Below the pieces are notes generated by a model. It did not search any database. It saw nothing but the letters and a program-made list of their open reading frames with translations, and was not told the origin of the DNA. Shown here one piece after another: positions 34,265-47,110 of a DNA stretch of 64,000 nt. Source of the DNA: Siphonodentalium dalli (taxonomy: Eukaryota; Mollusca; Scaphopoda; Gadilida; Siphonodentaliidae). A program made the translations under genes and the position numbers. How positions within the stretch are numbered: the first letter of the stretch is position 1; each line of letters opens with the position of its first letter. The stretch is taken from NCBI GenBank assembly GCA_032622095.1, contig CP136062.1, positions 141,068,351-141,132,350 of the forward strand, given 5' to 3'.

Positions 34265-35730
34265 AAGACAGTGAAGGGGTCACTATGAATACTGAACACA
34301 ACCGGACATAACCAAACACAACCGAAAATAAGGGTTAAAAGACGGAAATATAAGAACTAAATTGTGTAGGGCCCTAGGGGTGTGCGTGTATATATGTAAG
34401 CTACTTAGCTAGTGATATGTGAAGATTTAAAGGGGTACTGTACCCAAGATGTTGTTGTTGGTTTCTATAATCCCCGAGTCGGAGAATAAGGTAACAACTT
34501 TTCCATTTTTTGAAAGTCTGTTGAGTACGAAGTATTGTTACGGATGGCAAATTTACCGGAATGCAAAAATACAAATTGTCGTTGTCGAGTAATTTTTGTA
34601 AAGTTTTCAACCAAATGAATCAAATAAACATTATATTATATGCTTAGTAGTCCCATATACTCATTTAAGTTAGTGTACCGTCACAAGTCAATGAGTGGCT
34701 TGGGTTTTCTCCCCGTATAAGCATAATGTTTCAAACGATCGTGTGTGCAATTGTTTTCCGAATCCAGTATCCCTCAATTATAATTTGATTACGTTTTGTA
34801 CACGGAAATTCGAATTTTAAGAGACGCCATTTTATGGCTGGAGCCATAAAATCAATTTATATTAAATTATTAACTTTTAAATTATTAAATTTTAAGATAG
34901 CCTATTAACCTGAGCGTTTACAGAATACATCTTCGACTCAAATTACTTATATTTCTATATAGTATCGATAATAGATCGTTGTTATCACCGGGAATTTATT
35001 GAAAATGGCGTACAGTACCCCTTTAAGCAATTTGGTCGATTAAAAGTTACGTTAATAAAAGTTTTATGTAATTTTACGCCGTCGGCGCATAAGCCAGAGT
35101 CCGGTGAGATGGCGGTTAACTATATGAATACCGAACACAAGTTCAAATAAGGCGTAGGCCTATATAAGGGAAATATATAAAATAAAGTTTATAATGATGT
35201 ATATGTAAGTTAAATGTGAAGTTTGATGCAAATTGGGCGATTACAAGTTTCGTTATTGGTAGGTTTATGTACAATATTAGCTGTCGGCACGTAAACCAGA
35301 GTTCGGTGAGATGGCGGCTAACTATATGAATACCGAAGACAAGTCCAAATAAGGCGTATAAAAGGGGAATATATAAAATAAAGTCTATAGTGATACATGT
35401 GCATGTTAATGCAATTTAAATAGTGATATGTGAAGATTGATGCAATTTGGGCGATTAAAAGTTACGTTAGTGGTAGTGGTATGTACAATATTACACTGTC
35501 GGCGTAAACCAGAGTTCAGCGAGATGGCGGCTAACAATATGAATACCGAACACAAGTCCAAATAAGGCGTATACAGGAAAATATATGAAATAAAAGTTTA
35601 TTGTGATATGTATATATATGTTACTTATAGTGATATGTGAAGAAGTTTGATGCAATTTGGATGATTAAAAATTGTGTTATTGGCAGTTTTTATAATAATT
35701 TTACGCCGTGCACTCTTCTGTTCGGCATAC
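34265..35730. repeat. ~210-bp tandem array ('gaataccgaacacaag' units), interrupted by a MITE
   Basis: Units share atgaataccgaacacaagt, aagtttgatgcaatttggg and cggtgagatggcggctaac; the last block recurs at about 35103, 35305 and 35518 (period about 202-213). The 592-bp TTAA MITE sits inside one unit. Reverse-orientation relatives occur at 49795-50300. Confidence 0.85.
34431..35022. mobile_element. TTAA-flanked MITE (AGGGGTACTGTAC family), copy 3
   Basis: 592 bp with TTAA at 34427-34430 and 35023-35026. The neighbouring repeat unit provides an unoccupied site: gtgaagattgatgcaatttg near 35431 against gtgaagat-TTAA-gcaatttgg here. This confirms the insertion boundaries. Confidence 0.95.
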
Positions 35731-36024
35731 ATTCACCATTAAGTAATTAGCTTAGGCCAAAGGAAAAAAGTGTTGTGGTTCGGGTTTCCCGACCGACCCT
35801 ATTTTAAAGCTGCGACCCTAAAGATTTTGTTGGTAAATCATAAAAAAAAAAAAAATTACGACGATCTCCGTAGCGCAGCGCATCGCGTACGGAAACGAAG
35901 AACGGTACGATTTATAGTAGTACGTTTATTCCTCGTATCCGGTTTCTAATAATTCATGTCGCCAAAGTTTGAAACCGCATAATACAGAGAAAATGTCTTC
36001 TATAATAGCGATTATTGTCGAAAA

Positions 36025-36252
36025 ATGCGAACATATAGCCCAACAAAAATACTTAAGACTATATCTCACAATCTGACGTTTGAAGAGGTTTTTGCAGACA
36101 TTCATTCCACACAAAGTGACACATTTCGAGTTTTGTGTAGCGGTGAGATCGCCACCATCAATACTGTTGCCCCACCAGACATGTTCGACGTTGATGCTCA
36201 AACACAAATCGGAGAAGTTATAAACAGATTTAGCATAAAAACAATCCCATAA
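36025..36252 (+). CDS. Hypothetical 75-aa ORF
   Basis: ATG at 36025 opens 75 codons ending in TAA. Composition is balanced and protein-like (FEEVFADIHSTQSDTF, then APPDMFDVDAQTQIGEVINR), unlike the AT-rich noise around it. I recognise no family, no signal peptide and no membrane segment. An alternative ATG at 35993 in another frame stops quickly. It could be a single-exon small gene, the last exon of a longer gene, or a retrocopy fragment. Confidence 0.35.
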   Translation: MRTYSPTKILKTISHNLTFEEVFADIHSTQSDTFRVLCSGEIATINTVAPPDMFDVDAQTQIGEVINRFSIKTIP

Positions 36253-37825
36253 ATGTCACTGTCAAACCCACTCACCCCAGAATGCAGAACCAGTTTACTG
36301 TTCACCAATCAATATACGAACGTAATCATCAGCAATTAAAAAAATATAAGACCTTTGATGAATATTAACCTTGTGCGGCCCACAAGGAGCATGTCGGCAC
36401 ATGTTTATGATTCAGGACTATAGGGACATGTTCCAGCATGGAGTAAGTAGAGGGCCTCGTTAGTCACTGCCTGGAGCAAATCTTCCTAAAAGTGGGAGGA
36501 GCAATAAGTATATGCCTAGCCTGAACATATTTCTCCTCTTTCTTTTAAGTTTTATGTCACAATATAGAGCTTTAGTTGCTGAAAGTGACATTAAACACCA
36601 ATTAATCATTGATGAATATTATTCTAATATCACAGATTATATTTCACTTTTGCTCTACTGTATGATCTGCTCCATCCCCAGAATGCCCTAAATTACAAAA
36701 AAAAACACTGGCAATTTACTACATGTATTTAGTATTCGCTCTTAGTTGGTACTATGACAACCACCAGGACACATTCATATATTTGGTTGGTGAACACAAA
36801 CTAGTATATTACTGAAAATAGTATCACTTGCCATTGGCGACTGGCCCGCAACTCATCCAGATAATGAATTGGAGATCCAAATGGAGTATTGGATCCAAAC
36901 TTAAGTCGACATGCATTCATGCAGAATTTGAACCCTTCACTCAATTGCGCTTGGTGATGTGACAATTTGGTGTCATACACCCAATGAGCCATGAAAGCTG
37001 CCAGCCAACTTGTTACACCTCTCCCAATTTTCTCAGTGTATAGACCAGTCCATGTGTGTTTAATGAGTTGAACATCTATTGCACGAGTTTCTTATGGTGC
37101 ATGGACTAGGTGGCAGACTCATCTTATAACTTACACCATTACAAATGTTTGCAATAATTCTCAAATCATAACATGCTTGGATGGATCTACATATCCACAT
37201 TTTTCAATGCAGTATTTTCTATAACATAACATTTGAACACAACTCATACTTGATACACAGGGTAGATAATGTATATTTTAATATCTAGTGTCTGAATATC
37301 ATGGATACAAATATGTACATGTACATGTAAGATTCTGAAATGGTTAATACATTTTGTAAATAAGTGACCAACTGGCATAATTATACTCAAGGGACCATCC
37401 CTGTAAATAAAAAAAATAAAATAAAAATAAAAACCCTACCTACCTACCCTAATTTTTTTCTGACACGAAACCCGAACCACAACACATTTTTTATTTGGCC
37501 TTACAGGTATTCAGTTGGCTGGCTATCACCAACACAAGATGTTACGAGTATTATGATAATTTTTTAACATTAATATTTATGAAGTCAATGTTTTGCATTT
37601 TAATGCAATTACAATTTCCATCACCAATTTTCCCGGGCTTTGGACTGGCATGTCTGGCAACATGGCTGCATGGTTTAAAATTCTTTTTTGTTTTTTTTGT
37701 TTGTCTTTTTTTGACAAGTGTCTAAGTCTATTGACAGGACACATATATAAGTGTACTTTTGACACATTATTTTTTTGTTATTTGTTTATAGTGCAGCTTC
37801 AAACCAACCCTAGGATTGAACACCG
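36253..37825. other. Intergenic, no gene recognised
   Basis: AT-rich sequence with no clear exon or transposon terminus. An A-rich stretch (ataaaaaaaataaaataaaa) lies at about 37406-37430. Confidence 0.5.
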
Positions 37826-38055
37826 TACCGTAAACCGGGGTAACTTTGAACTCTTTTTGTGTTTCTCTGTCGATATTTTTAAAAAGCTAATATTATGTAA
37901 GATCTGTATGCTTCCAAAAACATGGGAAGAAGTAGTTCTCTCAAAACCAAAGTCTTTTTTAATGTGTACCCACATTGATGACACAGGAATATTAAAAACA
38001 CTGACCAGTGTTCAAAGTTTCCCTGACACTTGGGGTAACTTTGAACACCCAGGGA

Positions 38056-38652
38056 GCGATTCCATTCATTACGCTCGGCTACAATGAGTAAATTACCCTG
38101 GGTATAAGTGAATGGAATGATTTTTAGTGACCGGAGTAAGATAAAAATAGCAAACAAAACAGAATTTTTTATTCAGGAAATTTGACAAAACTCACACTGG
38201 GCATATCGAGCAGACGAAGACATAAGTAGATGAGCAAAAATATCTGATATTCACAATGAAACCAACGAGAATTTTGACTTTTATCAAACAAGCAAAATAC
38301 CTATTTTTAGAACAACCTTGACACTAAGTATCTAAAACTTTGGATAAATAATTTTAACTGTCATTCAATTGAATTATATATTTTTTAATTATATATTACA
38401 TATTTATGACAAATTATTAAAAATTAAATTCATTTAGTACATTACATAAATAGTTTCCATGTGCTTTCTCAGTTGACAACCGATCTTTTCGCGGAAAGTG
38501 ACGTCACATTAATGATTACAATACTCTAGAAATTACACCTCCTTGGCCGAAGGTGTAGCCAGTATTTTTTACGCTGAATTTACACTCTATCATTCCATTC
38601 ATTGCCCATTGTAATTTCATTACTCGTAGTACGCGAGCATAATGAAAGGAAT
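38056..38652. mobile_element. ~600-bp MITE with gattccattcattacgctcg ends
   Basis: GATTCCATTCATTACGCTCG near 38059 and the complement of GATTCCTTTCATTATGCTCG near 38650 form imperfect TIRs, with second-order inverted copies at 38110 and 38595. Exact boundaries are uncertain. It sits inside the TA-flanked element. Confidence 0.6.
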
Positions 38653-39994
38653 CACCCCCTTGTCTGTTTTCACGAATGTGTGATATGAAAGCATCATTTC
38701 CAACCTGTTATAAAGAGTATTCCTCATTTCTCAATGTGGTGACATTGCTTAAACAACTTGCACCAAATCATAAACATAAAACTATGGTATTTGATGTATA
38801 TGTATTGTTTTGCATGCTATGTAACCAATTACCAACACCATAGGTAAAATTCGCACATTGTTTCATACACACAACAATCACGATGAACATTTTGTTCTTC
38901 ATATTTTTCTTTAAACACATAATATATGGTCCCTCATTGCAAAAACTTTCCGCTGAAGGGGTTATAAGCTATGTTTTGGAAGCAGTCATCATTGTACTTG
39001 TGACACGTCATTGAGATGTTTCAACTGATTTATCATGCTGTTGAACTTATGGTTCTTATTGTATATGTACGGCGTCCCCACAATGAGAATACATTTTTGA
39101 GCTAAAACAGCAAGGTTCCAATAATGGCAAAATCACTGTGTCAATGCCTGACCAGTATGAAAAACGGAATTTAGACAAAAAAATCAACGTTGTTGGTACT
39201 CTCAGTGAAATGCACATATTCATCTTAGAACATTGCGAACATAATTCAAGATCATTAAATCTGACCACAGATAAACACGTTTTAATGATTTGTCAGGAAA
39301 CCTAAATTATTACAAATAGCCAGTAGTCCAGGAGATCATATTGGTCGACCTCTGCACCCCCCCCCCCCCCAGGACTCAACTTCACCCCACTTCCTTAAGG
39401 TCTCCTCTAATTTTTTTCACTTGTTAACAAGAAAAAAAAGTGGCCGCAGAGACTCCAGACAAGATGGCGTCCATCTTGGCGGCCATTTTTTTTAAATGCA
39501 CCATGTCTCTTTGATCGCCATTATAGTAAAGATGATATCACATGCGGTCTTGTTTTCCGCTCGATTCGTTATGCTAATATACAACCCTTACAAATTAGCC
39601 AAAAATCCGACACCAGAATCCAATATGGCGGCGAAAGATGGCCGCCGAAATGTGAAAATATGCTATTTTTCGGACATGTTACCACCTTTCGTTTGTCTCT
39701 GTGGGAAAATGTTGACATCTTTTCGTCATGTTATACATTTATCATATAGAGGAGTCATTTTCAACCACATGGGGACCATAATATACATTCATTGCGGGAT
39801 ATTTTTGTCCGATATCACGTTTTCCCAAATGCCGGTATAATAGGTCAAAGCTGAATCTACGTTAATAATGCGATGTAATGTTTCGAATCAATGAATGTTA
39901 TTGCTATTACAACAACACCCATGCATATATATGTGCAGGAGATACTCGAGCTATGATTCCTCTTATACCTGAGTTGAGGAATATTTACCTAAAT

Positions 39995-40535
39995 CCAAGA
40001 TGGCGGCCAAAATGGCCACCAGAAATAAAAAATCACCGAAAATCGCCGATTTTAACATCAGTGAGCATTATTGTCATGAAAACTCCACACCTGCTTACTA
40101 TTATGAGTTAGGAACACTTAGGCGAAGAACTTTCCTTGTACCATATCCAAATAAAAGTACCCCAAATCCAAAATGGCGCCCACACTGGCGGACAGATTTT
40201 GAAAAATCACCGAAATTCCCTCATATTCACATCATTGGGCATTATTGTCGAGACAACTCCATCCATGCGTACAGTTGAGTTGGAAATACTGAGGTAAAGT
40301 AATTACCTTACATCTCAAGCAAGAAATGGTTTTCCAAATCGAAGATGGTGGCCAAAATGGCGACCGAAATTTGAAAATACGCCTACATTCCTTTACTTTC
40401 TTAGGATGGGCATTATTGTTTCGCGATTTCTACCCACCATTACATGTTGATATGTATGAATTATTCATTAGGGTTTGGCAAGTGATACTCACAGTCAATA
40501 TGGCGGCCAAACTGGCGGCCAGAAATTGAAAAGAA
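39995..40535. repeat. ~172-bp arm repeats of giant foldback element, copy 2 left
   Basis: Cores at about 39995, 40165, 40340 and 40495 repeat the arrangement of copy 1. A 92-codon frame (starting MAAKMATRNKKSPK at 40000) spans two units and reappears in the mirrored arm at 47192-47470 (-). Confidence 0.8.
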
Positions 40536-41493
40536 GCCGATATTATCACATACTCATTTCAACTTTTTGTCATAATATCGATTTGTATAGACGAAACGGT
40601 ACATAATATAAGCCATATATTAGTTCCAATGTAAGTCGTAGCCTTTTGGAATGATGAAAACCCACAATCGCGATGTGGCATTTAAAAATCCATTCTCCAC
40701 TAAGGGCTCATACTGGCCGTAACCATATATAGGTGCGCCGAATGGTCATATTATGACTTCCAAGAATCAAAACAACAGTACCTGAGCTTATTCTGAATTG
40801 CCACATTCAGCATTATCTAGACCCGTTTCCGTCTCTTCGTCAGATTAATCTATCTCACTCACAACAACAGTTGACTACACTTCTTTGTAGAAGGGTGCCA
40901 CTAATCGGAATGTTTCAAACATTGAGAAACAATACATATGTTGGTGTCCAGCTCACGTGTTTGTTTCGAAAGCTTGGAATTCTTAGCGAGCTTAATTCGT
41001 GGTATAGCTTATGGTATAATTCAGATGCTACATATGGGGTATAGGCGTCATCTTGTGCGATACACTAGAAAGGTATTCGGTCGATGCGTATACTAGCTTT
41101 CAGAAGGACCTATCTATCTGCGTATTGTCAGCTTTGGTGACCCAATGGGGATAACAACGTGTACACCTGGTGATCTTCCCAAACAGCCACTTCCCAATAT
41201 ATGGTTCATCAATTCGCATACTCATCTAATGCACTGACGTACCCGGACAACTTCTGAATATGGCTTCGAATGTTGAAAGCCCGACATTTGACGGATGCAT
41301 TTCTGCTAAGGCGTAGAAGACCATAATGCATAATATACCCAAACTCCTTGAACATGATCATAAGAACAAGCTTGTTGGCGTCCAGCAATCGTCTCACCGA
41401 ACAGATCCAATCAGATGATAACAATACACACGGTGCTAGTTTGTGGGTATGTGTCATGATAGTGGAAATGAAATTGGACCATGACTGCACCGC

Positions 41494-42364
41494 CCCTTAT
41501 TATACCCCCTTTTTAAAAAAAAGGGGGGTAAAAAAAAGGGGGGTATACTGTTTTGCACCTGTCCGTCCGTCCGTACGCCCGTCCGATGTCTGTTCATGTC
41601 ATAACTTGAACAATAGTGCTCGGATCTCAATTAAATTAGGTATGGATGTTCACTACTATGAGGACATTAAATAGAGGGTTCCATCGTTTTGTTCGGATTT
41701 TCCATTCTAGAGTTATTCATCTTTGTTTATCTGGAAATGTTGGATTTTTGGTCCGTCTGGTGTCTGTTCATGTCATAACATGAACAGTAGTGTTCGAATC
41801 TCAATGAAATTTGGTATGGATGTTCACTACTACGAGGACATTAAAATGAGGGTTCCATCGTTTTGTTCGGATTTTCCATTCTAGAGTTATACATCTTTGT
41901 TTATCTGGAAATGTTGGCTTTTTGGTCCGTCTGGTGTCTGTTCATGTCGTAACTTCAACAGTTGTGCTGGGATCTCAATGAAATTTGGTATGGTTGTTCA
42001 CCACTGTGAGGACATTCAATAGAGGGTTCCATTGTTCTGTTTGGCTTTTCCATTCTAGAGTTATTCAAGTTCGTTTATCTGGACATGTTGGCTGTTTGGT
42101 CCATCTGATGTCTGTTCAGGTCATAACTTGAACAGTAATGCTCGGATCTCAATGAAATTTTGTATGGATTTTCACCACTATGAGGACATTTAATGGCATA
42201 TTCAACTGTTTTGTTTTTTGTGCTATAGTTATTCATCTTCGTTTATATGAAAATGCTGATTTTTGGGTCTATCTGTATGAGTATAGCAGTCATAAGTTAT
42301 AGATATGCCCACACTAGGCGGTATGCCACTAGGGGGTATGTACCGGACGACAGTCCATCTCTTG
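41494..42364. mobile_element. 'Tatacccccttttt' element, copy 2 (nested)
   Basis: Starts ttataccccctttttaaaaa with an immediate complement, contains CCGTCCGTCC and four tandem units of about 177 bp (41580-42290) carrying ttcggattttccattctaga, and ends accggacgacagtccatct. Comparison with copy 1 of the foldback element (cgccccttctttgggtatgttttag) locates the insertion. No clear target duplication is visible. Confidence 0.8.
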
Positions 42365-42476
42365 TTTTGTTATGTTTTAGATTCAAACAGGATCTCATGT
42401 GTGGCTTTGCTTTCCTTGTATGCTAAGATTGTATGTTCCCATCCGTTTGGAAGCCTTTCTTAAACAACTGGACCAG

Positions 42477-43802
42477 TAGTCCAAGTCTTCTCGTACTTTA
42501 GTCCGAGTTCCAGGCCCATGCATTCCTATGACACGACTTAAGCGTTAGTGACCCGCTCAAATAAAACCACAATTATATGAAATAAAATATCACAATTGCG
42601 ACAATAAACGGATATTTTCCGCAGAAGACATGCTATTTGATCTGAAACCCACATCAGTTGTGAATTGAAAGCGGTAATTTAATGCGAAAAGAGACATTTA
42701 CCGCAATGTTTAAAATTTTTTTAAAGTATGCGAACTCAGTTGACCTCGCGAACTGTGTTCGGCATTTTCCGTTGAAAATATTCCGTAGATTTTCGACTGA
42801 CAACGCAAATTACGATGAATTCTCCATTGTAATCGTAATTATGTGTGTCAATAAATAAAAAATAAATAGATTAATTAAACATTGAAGATATAAATGTAAT
42901 ACATTACATAAATTACGGGGAATTACAACCCTCTCAAAGTTTAAAACAGTGTAAACACAACGAGCATTAGAATAAATAATATGGTGCTACATTTCCCACA
43001 TTTGGTGGACTTCAGCGAAATTAAGATATATACTAAGCGAACAGAGCAATATACTGCTCTTGTTAAGCACACAAAAAATCAAACAAAATTTGTATAAATT
43101 TTTAACCTTAAGTTTGAAAAGTCCCACTGAAACGGAAGAACTATATTTCGAAACTGTGTGATTCGGTTCTCCGATTATTTTATCAACACAAAAGTCAAAA
43201 TGCACATGGATGAAAATCACACGCATGGCAAGTCAGACACAAGAGTTCTAATTTGCTCCAATATTGACAAGTTGCTTGCGAAAATTGTCAACAAAACTAC
43301 CTTTCTGATCCTCCATTATGTCATTAAGTTTTTAGTGCGGGAATTGTTCTCAAAGCACATTGGAAACTGGACTTTGCGGCGATCGGTTTTCACCATTTTG
43401 TTCGGAAAACCCCGCGCTATATATAGAAACGGAAACTAGAATACTCAGAACAAACACCGGACAATGCCGAAGTTCTTCGGAACCTGAGTTCGGCTTTCAG
43501 TTAAGTAAACAAACAGAAAAAACAACGATGTTTGTGGCAATCAACCGGAATATTCTATGTGTAATTTAACATTAAAGTTAGATTATTATACACCATTCTG
43601 ACCATAAGATGTCACTCTTTCCGACGTATATAGCATCATGTATTGCTTTGTTAGGTAAATCGAGTAAAATACACCACAGATTCCCGCCACAGATCCTGGG
43701 CGTAACTCGTGTCATAAGAAGGCTATGCGCGCGATCTCGGACAAAGTCCGGCACCTCCATCCCAATATCTTAGCCGGCTTTAGTACGAGAAGACTTGGAC
43801 TA
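42477..43802. mobile_element. 1.33 kb TIR element with 9-bp duplication, MULE-like (nested)
   Basis: Ends TAGTCCAAGTCTTCTCGTAC and complement are flanked by CTGGACCAG at 42468-42476 and 43803-43811. TIRs are about 21-25 bp with weaker similarity beyond. A 9-bp duplication suggests a Mutator-like element. No transposase recognised; the frame at 43158-43439 has no family match. Confidence 0.9.
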
Positions 43803-44153
43803 CTGGACCAGGTGTGTGCCATTGGCTACTGCTGTATAAGCCCCACCAAGACTGGAGTGTAGTCTTAAAGGCGATACCTTTGATAGTTGGTTGATATGTC
43901 ATACTCACGCTGGGTGGTATGGTTCAAGAAAGTACAAATGCCATCAACAAAAGGGTGAAATGTTCAACGCGAAGAACATCCAGAGGAATGTTACGTTGAT
44001 GAGCTCTTGCATTAAGTTCAACAAACGTTAGTACACCGAGTGATTTCTTGTTAACAGCACCATTGCGAACATTTTCCTGCATGAGACATTAACTACTATA
44101 TTCTAAAGTTATATATATAAAGCTATATGACCATAAAGGTCGCGTTCCCCAAC

Positions 44154-44747
44154 CAGGGATGGGGTAATTGTAATTTGTAATTGTAATTGTTTGTAATTAA
44201 TTACATTTTTTCAAGTAATTGCATGTATTTGGTAATTGAGTTTATTCTCAATTACATGTAATTGCAATTGTAATTGGTTAGGATGTAATTGTAATTAGGG
44301 TCTAATTTCAATTACTTCAAAATCACAGGTACTTGTTTTTTCTCAAAGTTCTCTTTCATGATTCATCCAATGGTTTCTTCAAATGTCAATGCCAATGCAA
44401 CACGCTGGAATTACCAGCTATAAATCATGATTCGCTCAGTTCTACGAACACCTATACTGGACTCAGTACATTGACTGCTCTGTACCAAGTGTGCTTCACT
44501 GTGTATTTCATCTTGCTTGTATTAAATTTATATTTTGTTATCAAATAGAGTTTATATAAATGAAAAGTGTTCCTACTTCAATGATGTGCTGAAATGTAAT
44601 TGTAATTGTAATTGAATTACACTTCAAAGTAATTGTAATTGTAATTAATTACATTGTGAAATAGATGTAATGGGAATTGTAATTGAAAAATGTTGAAGTA
44701 ATTGTAATTGTAATTAATTACATTCACAAGTAATTGCCCCAAGCCTG
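44154..44747. mobile_element. 594-bp hAT-like MITE with (ATTGTA)n (nested)
   Basis: Ends CAGGGATGGGG and complement of CAGGCTTGGGG are flanked by the 8-bp duplication TCCCCAAC (44146-44153 and 44748-44755). Just inside both ends is a gtaattgtaattgtaatta array, so the TIRs are extended by microsatellite. CAGG ends and 8-bp duplication are typical of hAT elements. Confidence 0.92.
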
Positions 44748-46170
44748 TCCCCAACGTCCACAGCCATTGCCATCGAGGCTGTAAATTGTTCTTTAAATAC
44801 ATAGTGAAATAAATGCACCACAGTTCCTGACATTTTCTTGAATAATAGCGCCAACATACTGACACTAACCCTGAGATAGGATAACAAAAAAACGCATACA
44901 TTCATGCTATAAAGACATTATCCTTCAGTCCATCCGACTGTTTTGAGGGAGGCTAGCATAGTGTTATCCAGACAAAAATGTACGTAGTTGAATCAGAAAG
45001 GCTTCGAAATACAATGTGGAAATACAATCTTACCACACCAAATAAAACCGACACGCATGACATTCTATATCTTAAACATGCACCAGGTGTAGGGTGGTGT
45101 ATACAGTGGCCCATTTCATTCCCACTATCATGGCACATGTCCATAAACTAGCACCGCAAGCATTGTTCCTCTCTGCTGGGAGATATTCGACGAGACAAAT
45201 GCGGGGCGTCACACAGTTTGCTTCGGATCATGGTCAAGAAGTGTGGGTAGTCTATACACTATGGTCTTCTCCTTAGCAGATAGACATCTGTCCAAGGGAC
45301 TGAGACAGCTAGCAACCTTCGAAACACTGTCGAAGTTGTCCACATATGACAATACATTAGCTGAGTTTGTGAGTTGACGAACCATCTATTGAGAAGTGAC
45401 TAGCTAACTGGTTCGCCAGGTGTACATGTCGTTATCCCCATGGGGTATGAGACACATACACAGAGATGACCTTCTGTAAGCTTGTATACTCATCGGTCAT
45501 ATGCCTTCATAGTTCAAGATGACGCACAAATATCATATTTAGCAAATATTTAAAATCGTAAGCTAGACACCGGAAAATGAATTGTTTGAAACGTTATGAT
45601 TAGAGGGACCCTACTCCCAGGAAGTGGTGAATACTTTGTCGGTGTGAGCTACCTAGGTTTATCAGACAAAGAAATGGAAGCTGGTCCAGATAATTATGGA
45701 CGTGACGTGGCAAATCAGAATCTGTTATCAGGTAATTGTTCTGATATAACTATTCGGCGCACCTACGCTTACGGCCATTATCGGTGCTAAGTGGAGAATG
45801 GATTTTGAAATGCCACATCGCGATATTAATTGTGGTTTTCATCTTTCCAGAAGGATACGAGCTATGTTATGCGTTTTGATACCTTCAAGTTGAACTAGTA
45901 GATGGTGTATGTACAGTTTCGTCCATACATACCGATATTATGACAAAAAGTTGAAATTAAGATGTGAAAATATCGATTTCTTTTCAATTTCTAGCCACCA
46001 ATTTAGCAGCGATCTTGGCTGTGAGTATCAATTGCCAAACCCTAATGAATACTTCATGTCACTATTCCATATCAACATGTAATGGTGGATAGAAATCGCG
46101 AAACAATAAAGCCCATCGTAAGAAAGTAAAGGAATGTAGACTTGTTTTCAAATTTCGGTCGCCATTTTGG

Positions 46171-47110
46171 TAGGGCTTCACGGTATTTCGGTATTTAGTC
46201 ATATCGCGATACTGTTTTTGACCCTGTGTAGTCGGTTTTACTTTATGCAAATAGTCGGTACATCGTAGCCGCCGGTGTGGATATTAATACCGACGATATC
46301 TCTATTGGTGTCAAGTATTTAGCAACCATCGACACCTCTAATGCTGAGACAAAGGCCATTGCTAACGGCTTCGGTTTAGCGTGGCGTACAAATTAATTAT
46401 TTCTCACTGCGTTTGTCAACACACTGCGGACAATCAAGTCGGCATGCCTTATTGCATGTGCGGCAATTGATTGTTCTCAGCTCAATATTACTGGAAGATT
46501 TCCTGGTCAAATACAATAAAAAATGTGTGGTGTTTTTATAATCTGGAGACACAATGACGCGCGTTCAACAGCGCCACAAAATATTATGCATTAGACGTAT
46601 AACTATAATGCCTAACCCATTAGATCATTATAACTACACGGCCATATATCAGTCCTATACATCGAAATGGATAAGTTAAAATAAGATACGTACGGACTTC
46701 TATTTTATGCTTGTCACATTAGTTATCTTGTTTTGTTTGTACAATATAAAATATGAAATCAATACATGTTTGCTGTTATTATTTACACGAGCAACTGTTA
46801 ATGTCATAAGCGACCCGCAGTTGGTAGGGAATTCCCGATTACGTCAGGCACTTATAAATATATCTATCCGTCGTATAAAGAACGAAACTCAGGACCATTT
46901 ATATTAATTATTTATGTTATATACCTGTCAAAGCAACATGTGTTCATAATTATCATTATCAAATCAATAATGCTATATTTTTGTCTGCTTGCTACTAGTA
47001 TTATTCTCAAACAGTTCTACTCAAATTTATTGGTGACGATATTTAGTCATATCGCGGTATCATTTTCAATACCGTAGTCGGTATTAAAATCCGGATACCG
47101 TGAAGCCCTA
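46171..47110. mobile_element. 940-bp hAT-like element (nested)
   Basis: Ends TAGGGCTTCACGGTAT / ATACCGTGAAGCCCTA are flanked by the 8-bp duplication CATTTTGG (46163-46170 and 47111-47118). Subterminal pairs such as tttagtcatatcgcg on both sides extend similarity in direct orientation. It splits one of the arm repeats. No intact transposase. Confidence 0.92.

Noticed and set aside
37593-38087. 164-codon + strand ORF
   Set aside because: It runs across the TIR of the TA-flanked element (37828) into a MITE; composition is hydrophobic noise and there is no family match.
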